From Spirochaeta thermophila DSM 6192 (GTDB lineage Bacteria > Spirochaetota > Spirochaetia > Winmispirales > Winmispiraceae), in NCBI RefSeq assembly GCF_000147075.1, contig NC_014484.1, forward strand, positions 124,001-188,000: a DNA stretch of 64,000 nucleotides. The letters run 5' to 3'. A model generated the notes under the pieces. The model was given only the letters and a program-made list of their open reading frames with translations. It had not been told where the DNA came from and made no database searches. The first letter of the stretch is position 1. The number at the start of each line of letters is the position of its first letter. Positions 49,221-58,889 of the stretch are shown here, in pieces. The position numbers and the translations under genes were made by a program.

Positions 49221-50179
49221 GGGTGTCCGAGCTCCTGGACGTGCTCGTTCCGGGTGTGCCGGTGTGCGTCCTGGTGCACGACTATCCCGACCATGATGCG
49301 GTGGCCTCGGCTGCAGGACTGGTGTGGCTCCTTTCGCGGAGGGGGTGGGAGGCGCAGGTGGTCTACAGGGGGATGCTGGAGAGTGAGTCGCTCAAGGAAG
49401 CGCTCTCCCGCTATCCCGTGCCGCTTTCGTCCCTCGACGGGGTGGACGAGACGAGTGTCCAGTTCGTGGTGGTGGACGGGTTCTATGGAAGCGGCCACGT
49501 GCCCTCCGTGGGCGGGAAGGTGATGGGAGTGATCGACCACCACGAACCGGAGGCGTTTCCCCCGCCTGAGGGGATTCCCTTCGTGGATGTGAGGCCTTCG
49601 TACGGGGCGTGCGCCTCCATCGTGTACGAGTATCTCCGGGATCTCGACCTCTCCCCCCCCTCCTGGCTCGCGACGTTCCTCATGCTCGCCATCCTCATGG
49701 ACACCGAGTTCCTGGCAAGGGGTGTCTCGCCTGCGGAGATGGACGCCCTCGCCGGGCTCTACAGGATGGGGGATCTCTCCGAGGCGACGGGTATCCTTTC
49801 CAATTCGCTCGTGATCGAGGACCTTCCTGTGCTCTCCGGGATGTGGCGCAGGCTCGAGTTGTCTCCTCCGGGGGGCTTCGTGTTCGTGGATGGGCCGGCG
49901 AGGAGCGAGGTCATGGCGGTCATGGGGGACCTCATCCTCCGGTTCAGGGAGATCACCTGCGTCTTCCTCTGTGCGAGGGATGGGGACGGCTACAGGATCT
50001 CGGTGAGGAGCGAGGACGGGCGGCTGCCGGCCTGGATGGTGGTACGCCGGGTGCTCGAGGGGTATGGTGTGGGAGGAGGACACGTCCACATGGGTGGGGG
50101 ACGGGTGGATGCAGGGGTGTGGCCGGGCGAGAAGGTGATGAGGGAGCGATTCATATCGGTGGTAAAGGAGTTGGTATGA
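49217..50179 (+). CDS. DHH-family phosphoesterase
   Basis: The 320-residue cytoplasmic protein has the DHH layout: VHDYPDHDAVASAAGL (metal-binding His/Asp motif), FVVVDGFYG, and GVIDHHEPEAF. The C-terminal DHHA1 domain has GGGHVHMGGGRVD, the substrate-binding glycine/His motif. This is the architecture of NrnA-type nano-RNases and pAp phosphatases, and of some cyclic dinucleotide phosphodiesterases. Which of these it is cannot be decided from sequence alone. It overlaps the TPR gene before and the TraB gene after by 4 bases each. Confidence 0.88.
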   Translation: MRVSELLDVLVPGVPVCVLVHDYPDHDAVASAAGLVWLLSRRGWEAQVVYRGMLESESLKEALSRYPVPLSSLDGVDETSVQFVVVDGFYGSGHVPSVGGKVMGVIDHHEPEAFPPPEGIPFVDVRPSYGACASIVYEYLRDLDLSPPSWLATFLMLAILMDTEFLARGVSPAEMDALAGLYRMGDLSEATGILSNSLVIEDLPVLSGMWRRLELSPPGGFVFVDGPARSEVMAVMGDLILRFREITCVFLCARDGDGYRISVRSEDGRLPAWMVVRRVLEGYGVGGGHVHMGGGRVDAGVWPGEKVMRERFISVVKELV

Positions 50180-51369
50180 GCGATGTGCACACGACGGATA
50201 CGGTGAAGCGGTTGGTCTTCGCCGACAGGGAGATCATTCTGGTGGGCACGGCGCACGTCTCGAAACAGAGCGTGGAGGATGTGCGGGTGGTGATCAGGGA
50301 GGAAGCGCCGGACGGGGTGTGTGTGGAGATCGATCCACAGCGCCTTTCCGTCCTGAGGCAGGAGGAGAGGTGGACGAACCTCGATGTCTATCGGGTGCTC
50401 CGGGAGGGGAGGGGGTTCATGCTCCTGGCCAACCTGGTCCTCTCCTCGTTCCAGCGGAGGATTGGGCTCGAGACCGGGGTGAAGCCGGGGGAGGAGATGA
50501 AGGCTGCGGTGGAGAGCGCCGAGGAGCTGGGAATACCGTACCACACGTGCGACAGGGATGTGCAGGTGACCCTGCGAAGGGCCTGGGCGCGGACTTCCTT
50601 GTGGGGGAGGGCGAAGTTGCTCGCCGCTCTCCTGGCTTCCGCATTCGAGGACGAGAAGATATCGGCCGACGAGGTGGAACGGCTCAAGCGGACCGACGCC
50701 CTCCAGGCCATGATGGAGGAGCTTGCCTCCTACCTCCCCGAGGTCAAGGAGGTGCTCATCGACGAACGGGACGTGTACCTGGCGCGGAGGATATGGGAGA
50801 GTCCGGGGCGGAAGCTGGTGGCGGTGGTGGGGGCGGGGCACCTGGAGGGGGTCGTGCGCCACCTCGAGCGGTGCGCCGCAGGCGATGAGGGGGTGGCGTT
50901 CGGGGATCTGGAGACGGTTCCTCCTTCCGGAAGGGCGGGGAGGGTGGTGGGGTGGCTTATCCCGGCGGTGGTGGTGGGGCTCATCGCGGGCGGGGTGGTG
51001 CGACATGGCTGGGAAGGTGGTCTGCGTATGTTCCTCCTGTGGGTGGGGGTGAACGGGGGGCTCGCGGGGTTGGGGACGATCCTGGCGGGCGGTCATCCGC
51101 TCACCATACTCGCCGGGGTTCTCTCCGCACCGTTCACCTCGATGACACCCGTGGTGGGGGTGGGGCTGGTCACAGGCCTGGTGGAGGCCTCGCTCCGCAG
51201 GCCTCGGGTGGGCGATCTCGAGCGGCTCAACGAGGATATCGCCTCCTGGAAGGGGTTCTTCCGGAATAGGGTCACTCGTATCCTCCTGGTGTTCTTCTTC
51301 TCTTCCGTGGGAAGCGTGATAGGGACCTTCGTGGGTATCCCTTGGCTCGCTTCGTTCCTGGGGGGATGA
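50176..51369 (+). CDS. TraB/PrgY-family membrane protein
   Basis: The 397-residue protein has the TraB core (about 12-230) with ILVGTAHVSKQSVEDV and its partner motif VVGAGHLEGVVRHL; the paired GTAH and GxGH motifs are the putative metal site of this metalloprotease-like family. A Trp/Arg-rich middle (RAWARTSLWGRAK) is also typical. Residues about 255-390 form about four TM helices. PrgY-like proteins reduce peptide pheromone activity in enterococci; the role here is unknown. The ATG at 50176 overlaps the DHH stop by 4 bases. Confidence 0.88.
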   Translation: MSDVHTTDTVKRLVFADREIILVGTAHVSKQSVEDVRVVIREEAPDGVCVEIDPQRLSVLRQEERWTNLDVYRVLREGRGFMLLANLVLSSFQRRIGLETGVKPGEEMKAAVESAEELGIPYHTCDRDVQVTLRRAWARTSLWGRAKLLAALLASAFEDEKISADEVERLKRTDALQAMMEELASYLPEVKEVLIDERDVYLARRIWESPGRKLVAVVGAGHLEGVVRHLERCAAGDEGVAFGDLETVPPSGRAGRVVGWLIPAVVVGLIAGGVVRHGWEGGLRMFLLWVGVNGGLAGLGTILAGGHPLTILAGVLSAPFTSMTPVVGVGLVTGLVEASLRRPRVGDLERLNEDIASWKGFFRNRVTRILLVFFFSSVGSVIGTFVGIPWLASFLGG

Positions 51370-51370
51370 G

Positions 51371-52120
51371 GTGCGTTTCCTCCTCTCCAAGTTCGTGGGG
51401 ACGCTCCTCGTGCCTCCGGGGCTGTGGGTGGTCTTCGCCCTGCTCGTGGGGGTGGTCTCTCTTCGCCGGGGCTCCCGACGGGGGGCCGTCGCGGCCTGGG
51501 TGTTCGCGGGGTTCCTCTACCTGGGGAACACGCACCTGGTCGAGCACCTCCTCCTCGCACCGCTCGAGCGGGCCTTCCCGGTGTGGGATGGCGGGGGCGG
51601 GGTGCGCTACGTGGTGGTGCTGGGGGGAGGGGCACAGGCGGGGACCCCGGCCGGGGATGTGCCGGGGGTGGTGACACTCGCGCGGTTGTGGGGCGGGCTG
51701 CGGTACGCCCGGATGCTCGGGGTGCCGCTCGTGCTCGCGGGGGGGAGTGTGTGGGATGAGGGGAAGAGCGAGGGGGAGATGATGGCGGATCTGGTACGGG
51801 AGCTCGGGTGGGAGGAGGTGGTGGTGGAGGGGGAGAGCAGGACGACGTGGGAGAATGCCCGCAACACGGCCCGTATGGTGGGAAGGGGGCCCGTGCTCCT
51901 CGTGACCTCGGCCTATCACATGCAGCGGGCGGTGTGGTGTTTCAGGGCCCAGGGGGTGGAGGTGATCCCCGCGCCGGTGGACTTTCGGGATGAGCGGCCC
52001 GCCCACTGGATCTTCTACCTGGGGATCTCCGCCGAGGCGGCCAGGGATGTACAGGCGGCCCTCAGGGAATACGTCGGCATGGTCTGGTACCGGGTCGCCT
52101 ATGGGGCCGGGCTTCCTTGA
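51371..52120 (+). CDS. YdcF/ElyC-like membrane protein (DUF218)
   Basis: The 249-residue protein has two N-terminal TM helices (about 12-32 and 38-58) and a DUF218 domain. In that domain YVVVLGGGAQ, LVLAGGSVWDEGKSEGEMM, ESRTTWENARNTARMV and VLLVTSAYHMQRAVWCF follow the family order. ElyC/SanA/YdcF proteins have roles in envelope biogenesis. The start is a GTG one base after the TraB stop, so the genes are cotranscribed. Coding is G-rich, as in radA and hisA. Confidence 0.85.
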   Translation: MRFLLSKFVGTLLVPPGLWVVFALLVGVVSLRRGSRRGAVAAWVFAGFLYLGNTHLVEHLLLAPLERAFPVWDGGGGVRYVVVLGGGAQAGTPAGDVPGVVTLARLWGGLRYARMLGVPLVLAGGSVWDEGKSEGEMMADLVRELGWEEVVVEGESRTTWENARNTARMVGRGPVLLVTSAYHMQRAVWCFRAQGVEVIPAPVDFRDERPAHWIFYLGISAEAARDVQAALREYVGMVWYRVAYGAGLP

Positions 52121-52145
52121 CCTCGGAGAGGGGTCCTACTACCAT
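52117..52145 (+). promoter_or_regulatory. Candidate promoter of the hybrid kinase gene
   Basis: TTGACC (52117-52122) overlaps the stop of the previous gene; TACCAT follows after 17 bases. The expected start is at or next to the GTG at 52152. AAGG touches the GTG, too close to act as a ribosome site. Confidence 0.45.
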
Positions 52146-52151
52146 TAAGGG

Positions 52152-54407
52152 GTGAAATCCCTCGTCTCTCTCATCTCGAGTCAGAGACTCAAGCAGTATC
52201 TCTTCGGACTCCCCCTCCTGGAGGAGGAGCTCCTTCGGGGTGAGCGTTTCATCAACAGGGCCAGGGTAGGGGTCACCTTGCTCCTCGGGGTGGCCCTCCT
52301 CGGGTATGTGGCGCTTCAGGGCTACGTGCTTCCAAGGGTGCATGGCTACGGTGCCGTGCTCCTTCTTCTCTCGGTGCTCCACATCATCTGGGTGGAATGG
52401 CGGATTCGGGGGAAAAAGATCGAGCACATAGGGTACATCTCGATCAGTATCGATACCGTGCTGGTCTCGGGGGCCTTCCTCGTCTTCGTGCTCAGGTTCC
52501 CCTTCGTCTCGCTCATCACTTTGCTCTACGTGATGTATTTCGGGATGATCTTCTCCTCGCTCGCACGGTACAGCCCGCTCTCGACGGTATACGCCGGTGT
52601 GTGCGGGGCGGTGGGGTTCTCGGTGGTGGGTTTCGTCCTCCGCGAGAGTGGAAGCGTGGGAGAGGGGGCGCCGTACTTCTCGTTCCTCCTGGATCCGGTG
52701 GGCATCGTGGCGGGAGGGGCCGTGCTCCTCTTCTACAGTGGTCTCGGGGCCGCGTATCTCGTGACGGTGATCGACTTCATCGCCAAGGCGGCCCGTTCCG
52801 AGATCCAGCTGAAGAAGAGCGAGGAGCGGCTCGAGGGTATCGTGCAGAACATCCCGGGGGTCATCCTCCAGCTCGAGATGAGCGTCTCGGGCAACATCTA
52901 CTATACCTACATAAGCGATCAGGCCCGCGAGATCTTCGGAGAGAAGGTGGACCGGATACTCCAGAACCCCTTCGCCACCCTGCGGTTCATGCCGAAGGAG
53001 AAGCTCAGGGCCATCGTCCATACCATCCGGAACTTGGATCGGATCTCGGTGCCGTTGGGATGGGATGTGCGGCTTCGGACGAGGAGGGGGCATCGATGGT
53101 TCAGGGTCACGGTGTCGGTGACGCCCTCGGCCGAGGGGACGTTCTATCTCAACGCGATCATCCTGGATACCGAGGAGATCCATGCCTATCAGGAGCGACT
53201 CAAGGAGGCGAAGGAGGAGGCGGAGCGGGCCAACAGGGCGAAGAGTGCGTTCCTCGCCACGATGAGCCACGAGCTCCGTACACCTCTCAACGGGATCATA
53301 GGGATGAGCGAGCTGCTCATGTCGAGCGGGCTTTCGGGCGAGCTGGTCGAGTACGCGCGGACCATCCAGACTGCGGGTGAGAACCTGTTGGCCCTCATCA
53401 ACGATATCCTCGATATTTCGCAGCTCGAGTCCGGGAAGCTCAAGGTGGAACGACGACCGTGCGATCTCAAGGCCGTGCTCCTCCACGTGTACAAGACGCT
53501 CTATCCTCAGACTATCCACAAGAACCTCAGGTTCGTGCTGGAGGTGGCTTCCGAGATTCCGGCGGTGGTGATCTCGGACGAGGCGCGGCTCTCCCAGGTG
53601 CTCTTCAACTTGGTGGGGAACGCCATCAAGTTCACGAGCCGGGGGGAGGTGGTGCTGCGGGTGTGGATGGAGGAGGAAGAGGGTCGGGCGGAGCTCGTCT
53701 TCCAGGTGCGGGATACGGGGATCGGGATCCCTAGGGAGGAGCTCCCCCGGGTGTTCGAACGATTCCACCAAGTGGATCAGGGTGTCACGCGCCGTTTCCA
53801 GGGCTCGGGGCTGGGGTTGTCGATCGCCAAGGATCTAGTGGAGCTCATGGGGGGGAGGATCGATGTGGAGAGCGAGGAGGGGAAGGGGTCGTGTTTCACG
53901 GTGAGGATTCCTTTCCAGGTGCCGGTGTCCTCCGCCCGGGTCCTCCCGTTCGTGAGGGATGGGCTCGAGGAACAGGTGGAGTGGCGGGGGAGTCTGGGGG
54001 AGGAGGTGGTGGAGGACGAGGAGCCGGGTGGGTTCTGGGTGCTCGTGGCCGACGACAACGAGGCGAACAGGGTCCTCCTCCACAGGATGTTCTCGCGGAT
54101 GGGAGGACGGGTGGTGACGGTGGAGAACGGGAAGGAGGCGGTGGAGCGGGTGCGGGAGCGGCCGTTCGACCTGGTGGTGCTCGACTACCACATGCCGGTG
54201 ATGGACGGGGTGACGGCCGCAGGGGTGATGCGTCGGGAGGGGTCGGTGGGGGAGGGGGTGCTCGTGGTACTCACGGGTCAGGCGCTCGCGGAGGACAAGG
54301 AGTTCTTCATGAGGGAAGCGTTCGACGATATGCTGCTCAAGCCGGTGCGCCTGGAGGATCTCAGGCGGCTGGTGGAGAGGTGGGTGAAGGGGAGGAAACG
54401 GACGTGA
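52152..54407 (+). CDS. Membrane hybrid histidine kinase with PAS and receiver domains
   Basis: The 751-residue protein has about six TM helices in residues 40-215, a PAS-like domain (about 230-345; RLEGIVQNIPGVILQLEM), and a HisKA domain with H373 in FLATMSHELRTPLNGIIG. The ATPase domain has LVGNAIKFTSRGE, DTGIGIP and GSGLGLSIAKDL. The C-terminal receiver has DDNEANR, D678 in LVVLDYHMPVMDG and the Lys in LLKPVRLED. It should autophosphorylate and pass phosphate to its own receiver. The membrane part gives no ligand clue. Start is a GTG at 52152. radA follows after 10 bases. Confidence 0.92.
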   Translation: MKSLVSLISSQRLKQYLFGLPLLEEELLRGERFINRARVGVTLLLGVALLGYVALQGYVLPRVHGYGAVLLLLSVLHIIWVEWRIRGKKIEHIGYISISIDTVLVSGAFLVFVLRFPFVSLITLLYVMYFGMIFSSLARYSPLSTVYAGVCGAVGFSVVGFVLRESGSVGEGAPYFSFLLDPVGIVAGGAVLLFYSGLGAAYLVTVIDFIAKAARSEIQLKKSEERLEGIVQNIPGVILQLEMSVSGNIYYTYISDQAREIFGEKVDRILQNPFATLRFMPKEKLRAIVHTIRNLDRISVPLGWDVRLRTRRGHRWFRVTVSVTPSAEGTFYLNAIILDTEEIHAYQERLKEAKEEAERANRAKSAFLATMSHELRTPLNGIIGMSELLMSSGLSGELVEYARTIQTAGENLLALINDILDISQLESGKLKVERRPCDLKAVLLHVYKTLYPQTIHKNLRFVLEVASEIPAVVISDEARLSQVLFNLVGNAIKFTSRGEVVLRVWMEEEEGRAELVFQVRDTGIGIPREELPRVFERFHQVDQGVTRRFQGSGLGLSIAKDLVELMGGRIDVESEEGKGSCFTVRIPFQVPVSSARVLPFVRDGLEEQVEWRGSLGEEVVEDEEPGGFWVLVADDNEANRVLLHRMFSRMGGRVVTVENGKEAVERVRERPFDLVVLDYHMPVMDGVTAAGVMRREGSVGEGVLVVLTGQALAEDKEFFMREAFDDMLLKPVRLEDLRRLVERWVKGRKRT

Positions 54408-54417
54408 GGGGGGTGGT

Positions 54418-55761
54418 ATGGGCAAGGGGGTGAAGTCGAGGTTCGTGTGCACGGAGTGCGGGTACGAGGTGTCGAAGTGGGTGGGGAAGTGTCCGGGATG
54501 CGGTGCGTGGAACAGTATGGTGGAGGAGGTGCGGGGTAGGGGGAGGGAACGGGGGGAGCGGAGGGCAGGATCGGGTGTGATGCGGCTCCCGGAGGTGGTG
54601 GCGCAGGGTGAGGAGCGGATCGTGACGGGGGTGGGGGAGTTCGACAGGGTGCTGGGGGGTGGGTTGGTACGGGGTTCGGTGGTGCTGGTGGGGGGGGAGC
54701 CGGGGGTCGGCAAGTCCACGCTCGTGCTCCAGGTGGCGGCGCGTCTCGCAGGGGGGGTGAAGGTGGTGTACGCGGCGGGGGAGGAGTCGGTGGGGCAGGT
54801 GGCGGCGCGGGCGGCGCGGCTGGGGTGCGGGAAGGCCGAGGTGGAGCTTGCGGCGGAGACGCAGGTGGAGAGCCTCGAGGCGCTCCTCAGGCAGCGGAGG
54901 GCGGACGTGGTGGTGGTGGATTCGCTCCAGATGCTCTACTCGCCCCAGATGGGGAGCGCACCGGGGACGGTGAACCAGCTCAAGTTCTGCGCCTACGAGC
55001 TCGCGCAGTGGGCGAGGGAGCAGGGGGGGGTGGTGCTGCTGGTGGCGCACGTGACCAAGGAGGGGGTGATCGCAGGGCCCAAGCAGGTGGAGCACATGGT
55101 GGACACGGTGCTCTACGTGGAGGCGGCCGAACACAACCTTCGGATCCTCAGGGGGGTGAAAAACAGGTTCGGATCGGTGGATGAGATAGGGGTGTTCGAG
55201 ATGACGGGGAAGGGGTTGGTGGAGGTGGCGGAGGTGAGCAGGCTCTTCCTGGTGCAGCGGGAAGGCGGGGTGCCGCCTGGGGTGGTGGTGGCGCCGGTGG
55301 TGGAGGGGTCGAGGGCCTTCCTGGTGGAGATACAGGCCCTCACGGTGCCGGCGAAGTCGGGGGTCTCGCGGGTCTATGCGGGGAGCATCGAGCCGGCGCG
55401 GGTTTCCCGGGTGGCGGCGGTGCTGGAGAAGCATGTGGGGGTCCAGTTCGGAAGTCAGGATCTCTACGTGAATGTGGCGGGGGGGCTTCGGGTGCAGGAG
55501 GTGGGGGTGGAACTGCCGCTCGCCATGGCCCTCTACTCGGCGCGCACCGGGCTCGCGGTGCCGGCCGGGCTGGTGGTGGTGGGGGAGCTGTCGCTCGCAG
55601 GGGAGGTGAGGGCGGTGCGGGACCTGCGCAGGCGGGTGCGGACCGCGAGGGAGCTGGGCTTCGAGCGGGTGGTGAGTCCGCCGGGTGACGGGGCGGACCC
55701 CCTCCTGGTGGTGAGGAACGTGAAGGAGGCGGTGCGGGCGGTGTTCGGGGCAGGGGGGTGA
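54418..55761 (+). CDS. radA: DNA repair protein RadA (Sms)
   Basis: The 447-residue protein has the N-terminal zinc finger CTECGYEVSKWVGKCPGCG, the Walker A motif GGEPGVGKST, the RadA signature KNRFGSVDEIGVFEM and the C-terminal Lon-protease-like domain. RadA promotes branch migration and processing of recombination intermediates. Coding is very G-rich. It lies 10 bases after the hybrid kinase gene and convergent to thiC, only 4 bases apart. Confidence 0.95.
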   Translation: MGKGVKSRFVCTECGYEVSKWVGKCPGCGAWNSMVEEVRGRGRERGERRAGSGVMRLPEVVAQGEERIVTGVGEFDRVLGGGLVRGSVVLVGGEPGVGKSTLVLQVAARLAGGVKVVYAAGEESVGQVAARAARLGCGKAEVELAAETQVESLEALLRQRRADVVVVDSLQMLYSPQMGSAPGTVNQLKFCAYELAQWAREQGGVVLLVAHVTKEGVIAGPKQVEHMVDTVLYVEAAEHNLRILRGVKNRFGSVDEIGVFEMTGKGLVEVAEVSRLFLVQREGGVPPGVVVAPVVEGSRAFLVEIQALTVPAKSGVSRVYAGSIEPARVSRVAAVLEKHVGVQFGSQDLYVNVAGGLRVQEVGVELPLAMALYSARTGLAVPAGLVVVGELSLAGEVRAVRDLRRRVRTARELGFERVVSPPGDGADPLLVVRNVKEAVRAVFGAGG

Positions 55762-55765
55762 GGGA

Positions 55766-57040
55766 TCAGGGGCGGGGGGCCGCCTCCTGCATGCGCTTGA
55801 TCGAGCACATCCTCCCGCACATGGTGCACACACGGGGATCCCCGGGCACCGACTCGGCCCGCATCCTGGAGGGCTTTTCCGAGTCGAGGGCCTCCTTCAT
55901 CATGGCATCCCAGTCGAGCCTTCCCCTTGCCTCACTCATGCGCCTGTCCCATGCCTCTGCCCCGGGGATCCCCTTGGCGAGGTCGGCGGCGTGGGCTGCG
56001 ATCCGGGCCGCGATGATCCCCTCCCGCACGTCCTCGAGGGTGGGGAGTCTGACGTGCTCGGCCGGGGTCACGTAGCAGAGGAAGTCGGCGCCGAACCAGG
56101 CGGCGAGGGCGCCCCCTATGGCCGATGTGATGTGGTCGTAACCCGGGGCCACGTCCGTGACCACGGGGCCGAGCACGTAGAAGGGAGCGCCGTGGCAGAG
56201 CTTCTTCTGGAGGAGGATGTTCGCCTCTATCTCGGGGAGTCGCATGTGCCCCGGGCCTTCCACCATCACCTGTACGCCGGCCTTCCGCGCCCGCTTCACG
56301 AGTCTCCCCAGGGTGATGAGTTCCTGGATCTGGAGGCTGTCGGTCGCGTCATGGACCGCCCCGGGCCTGCATGCGTCGCCCAGGCTGATGGTCACGTCGT
56401 ACTCCCTGCAGATGTCGAGCACCCGATCGAAGCAGGCGTAGAAGGGGTTCTCCTCCCCCGTCTTCCTCATCCATTCCGCGATGAGGGAACCACCGCGGGA
56501 GACCACGGGCATGATCCTCTCCCCCTCTTCCAGGAAGTCGAGGCACTCCCGGGTGATGCCTGCGTGGAGGGTGACGAAGTCCACACCGTCCTCGGCGTGG
56601 CGCGCGAGCATAGAGAGGAAATCGTCGGCGGTGAGGTCCTCGAGACTCTTGCCCATGCCCTCCGCGTCATAGATCGGGACCGTTCCCACGGGAAGCCTGG
56701 TTCGGGCGATGAGCGCCTTCCTGAACGGTCGCGTGTCCCCCTCGCAGCTCAGATCCATGAGTGCGTTCGCTCCCAGCCGTTCGGCGAGTTCTGCCTTGGC
56801 GAACTCCACCTCGTGGTTCCGGCAGTCGGGGGATATGCCGAGGTTCACGTTCACCTTGGTGCGCAGTCCCCTGCCTATTCCACAGGCCGAAAGACCGCTA
56901 TGGTTCCTGTTGGCGGGGATCACCACTGCGCCCTCGGCCACCAGGGCCCGGATCTCCTCAGGAGTACGTCCCTCTTTCCGGGCTACTTCTTCCATCTGTG
57001 AGGTGATGATGCCCTTCCGGGCCGCTTCCAGCTGGGTCAT
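55766..57040 (-). CDS. thiC: Phosphomethylpyrimidine synthase ThiC
   Basis: The 424-residue enzyme is the short form of ThiC. It converts AIR to HMP phosphate using a [4Fe-4S] cluster and [53 protein letters not shown] and the C-terminal cluster motif CTMCGRMC are family signatures. The start ATG at 57040 overlaps the thiE stop (ATGA); the same frame continues upstream as an unrelated shadow of thiE. It is the last gene of the thiamine operon. Confidence 0.96.
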   Translation of the reverse strand: MTQLEAARKGIITSQMEEVARKEGRTPEEIRALVAEGAVVIPANRNHSGLSACGIGRGLRTKVNVNLGISPDCRNHEVEFAKAELAERLGANALMDLSCEGDTRPFRKALIARTRLPVGTVPIYDAEGMGKSLEDLTADDFLSMLARHAEDGVDFVTLHAGITRECLDFLEEGERIMPVVSRGGSLIAEWMRKTGEENPFYACFDRVLDICREYDVTISLGDACRPGAVHDATDSLQIQELITLGRLVKRARKAGVQVMVEGPGHMRLPEIEANILLQKKLCHGAPFYVLGPVVTDVAPGYDHITSAIGGALAAWFGADFLCYVTPAEHVRLPTLEDVREGIIAARIAAHAADLAKGIPGAEAWDRRMSEARGRLDWDAMMKEALDSEKPSRMRAESVPGDPRVCTMCGRMCSIKRMQEAAPRP

Positions 57041-58188
57041 AGCTCCTCCTCTCCTGTAGGTCGTCTCTGATCGGTAGGCGCCTCCTGCCTGGCGAGCACC
57101 GCCTCCCATTCCCTCACCCACCTCGGCGCAGGGGCCCTCCCCCTCCACCCTTCCACCCGCTCCCGCACCCTCCGCACCTTCCCCCTCACATCCTCCGCCC
57201 CCACGATCTCCGTCACCATGGCCACGCACCGCGCCCCCAGCTCGCACACCGCATCCAGGTTGTGCTCCTTTATCCCGCCTATCGCCACCCAGGGGATCCT
57301 CACCTCCCTGCTCGCGTAGGCCACGTACTCCAAGCCCACCGGGGCGCACACATCCTTCTTCGTACTGGTGGGGAAGACCGGCCCCACCCCGATGTAGTCC
57401 ACCACCCCCCGCTCCACCGCCGCCTGCGCCTGGGCAGGCCCGTGCGTGGAGAGCCCCACCACCATCCCCGGCCCCACCACCCTCCGCACCTCCTCCACCG
57501 GCCAGTCGTCCTGTCCCACGTGCACCCCGTCCGCCTCCACCATGAGGGCCAGCTCCACGTGGTCGTTCACCACGAAGAGCGCGCCGTACTCCCGGCAGAG
57601 CTCCCTGAGCGCCCGCGCCTCCTCGTACATCGCCCGGTACGACTTCTCCTTCTCCCGGTACTGCACGATCCGCGCCCCCCCCTCGAGCGCCTCCCTCATC
57701 ACACGCAGGTTCCCCCTCCCCCGGGAGTACTCCTCCGCCGTGATCGCGTACACCCCCCCGTCGAAGGCCCTCGCCACCCGCACCCGCCTGAGCCACCCCG
57801 CGAGCCGCCCCTCCACCTCGTACATCCCGTACCGCACCTCCTCGCACACCCCCGCCTCCCGCTCCAGCCCCATGCTCCGCAGCGCCTCCTCCATGCTCCG
57901 CAGCGCCTCCTCCACCCTCGCACAGTTCCCCCGCACCAGCCCCTCGAGCCCCTCCCTCCCATCCCCCCGCACCCCCATCCCCTTCCCCACATCCCCCTCC
58001 ACATCCCTCGCCCCTGCCATGAGCCCCTCCCGCTCCCGGAGCACCCCCCGCACCCGGTGCCGCATCCCCTTGAGCCGTTCCGCGAGCGGCCCGTCGTTCC
58101 ACACGAACCGCGCCACATCCTCCAGCACCCGAAGCCCCTCGGCCGCCCTGTTCCAGTTCGCATCGAGCATCCGGTAGAGCCCCCTCAT
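57037..58188 (-). CDS. thiE: ThiD2-ThiE fusion, thiamine-phosphate synthase
   Basis: The 383-residue protein has two parts. Residues 1-140 begin [20 protein letters not shown] and [20 protein letters not shown], the pattern of the ThiD2 domain, an alternative HMP-phosphate kinase often fused to ThiE. Residues about 150-360 are Thi[64 protein letters not shown] and [12 protein letters not shown]. Together they phosphorylate HMP-P and join it to the thiazole phosphate. The ATG at 58188 has GGAGGA upstream. It overlaps both thiF and thiC by 4 bases. An EEALRSM repeat near residue 95 comes from a 21-base tandem duplication. Confidence 0.9.
   Translation of the reverse strand: MRGLYRMLDANWNRAAEGLRVLEDVARFVWNDGPLAERLKGMRHRVRGVLREREGLMAGARDVEGDVGKGMGVRGDGREGLEGLVRGNCARVEEALRSMEEALRSMGLEREAGVCEEVRYGMYEVEGRLAGWLRRVRVARAFDGGVYAITAEEYSRGRGNLRVMREALEGGARIVQYREKEKSYRAMYEEARALRELCREYGALFVVNDHVELALMVEADGVHVGQDDWPVEEVRRVVGPGMVVGLSTHGPAQAQAAVERGVVDYIGVGPVFPTSTKKDVCAPVGLEYVAYASREVRIPWVAIGGIKEHNLDAVCELGARCVAMVTEIVGAEDVRGKVRRVRERVEGWRGRAPAPRWVREWEAVLARQEAPTDQRRPTGEEEL
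57871..57912. repeat. Two exact 21-base tandem copies inside thiD2
   Basis: CATGCTCCGCAGCGCCTCCTC occurs twice in direct succession (57871-57891 and 57892-57912), adding seven codons (EEALRSM) in frame to the ThiD2 part of the fusion protein. Confidence 0.9.
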
Positions 58189-58889
58189 ACATCCTCCCAC
58201 AACCTCGTATGGCCGAGCACGAACGAGACCACCGCATCCGCCTCCATGGACGCCGCCACCCACACCCGTGGGGCCAGCGGCGGCACCCCTTCCCCCACCT
58301 CGCGCACCCCGTCGCCCACCACCACCCAGCCCTCCCCCACCTCTCGCACCCGCACCTCATCCACCGCCCCCCAGCCCGCCACCCCCGAGGCGCTCACCAG
58401 CAGGTACGGCGCCCACACCCTTCCCCGCGGGCCACCCCCTGCCTCCTGCCGCCTGCGCACCTCCTCGGCCACCATCCGCTTCACCTCAGCCCCGTCCACC
58501 GCCTCCACCAGGACCTCGCACCCCCTGAAGACCCGCTCCAGCTCCTCCGCCGATCGCACCTCCAGCCGGTGACCCTCCACCTCCACCTCGGGATTGATCC
58601 GCCTGAGGTTCTCCCCCAGCGCCTCCACCTTGGCCCGCCCCACCTGATCGACGAAGTAGAACTGCCGGTTGAGGTTGGAGGCCTCCACCACATCCGGATC
58701 TGCCACCACCAAGTGCCGCACCCCGGTCCGCACCAACGCCTGCGCCGCCATGGACCCCAGCCCTCCCGCCCCCAGGATCCCCACCCGCACCCTTGCGAGC
58801 ACCCCCCGCTCCCGGGGCCCCAGATACCGGGAGAGCCCCTCCTCGAAGACCCGAGCCGCCGGTTCACCCACCGTCCCCTGCTTTCTCAT
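58185..58889 (-). CDS. thiF: ThiS adenylyltransferase ThiF
   Basis: The 234-residue E1-like enzyme activates the C-terminus of ThiS with [24 protein letters not shown] is the nucleotide loop; [17 protein letters not shown] carries the conserved Asp and Arg; [12 protein letters not shown] follows. The CxxC zinc motifs of E. coli ThiF are not seen, as in other short ThiF proteins. The ATG at 58889 overlaps the thiH stop by 4 bases, and the stop overlaps the thiE start. Coding is strongly G-rich. Confidence 0.9.
   Translation of the reverse strand: MRKQGTVGEPAARVFEEGLSRYLGPRERGVLARVRVGILGAGGLGSMAAQALVRTGVRHLVVADPDVVEASNLNRQFYFVDQVGRAKVEALGENLRRINPEVEVEGHRLEVRSAEELERVFRGCEVLVEAVDGAEVKRMVAEEVRRRQEAGGGPRGRVWAPYLLVSASGVAGWGAVDEVRVREVGEGWVVVGDGVREVGEGVPPLAPRVWVAASMEADAVVSFVLGHTRLWEDV

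Noticed and set aside
57041-58360. N-terminal extension of thiC of about 440 codons
   Set aside because: It is a Gly/Ala/Arg-rich shadow of thiE in another frame; the ATG at 57040 overlapping the thiE stop gives the normal ThiC length.
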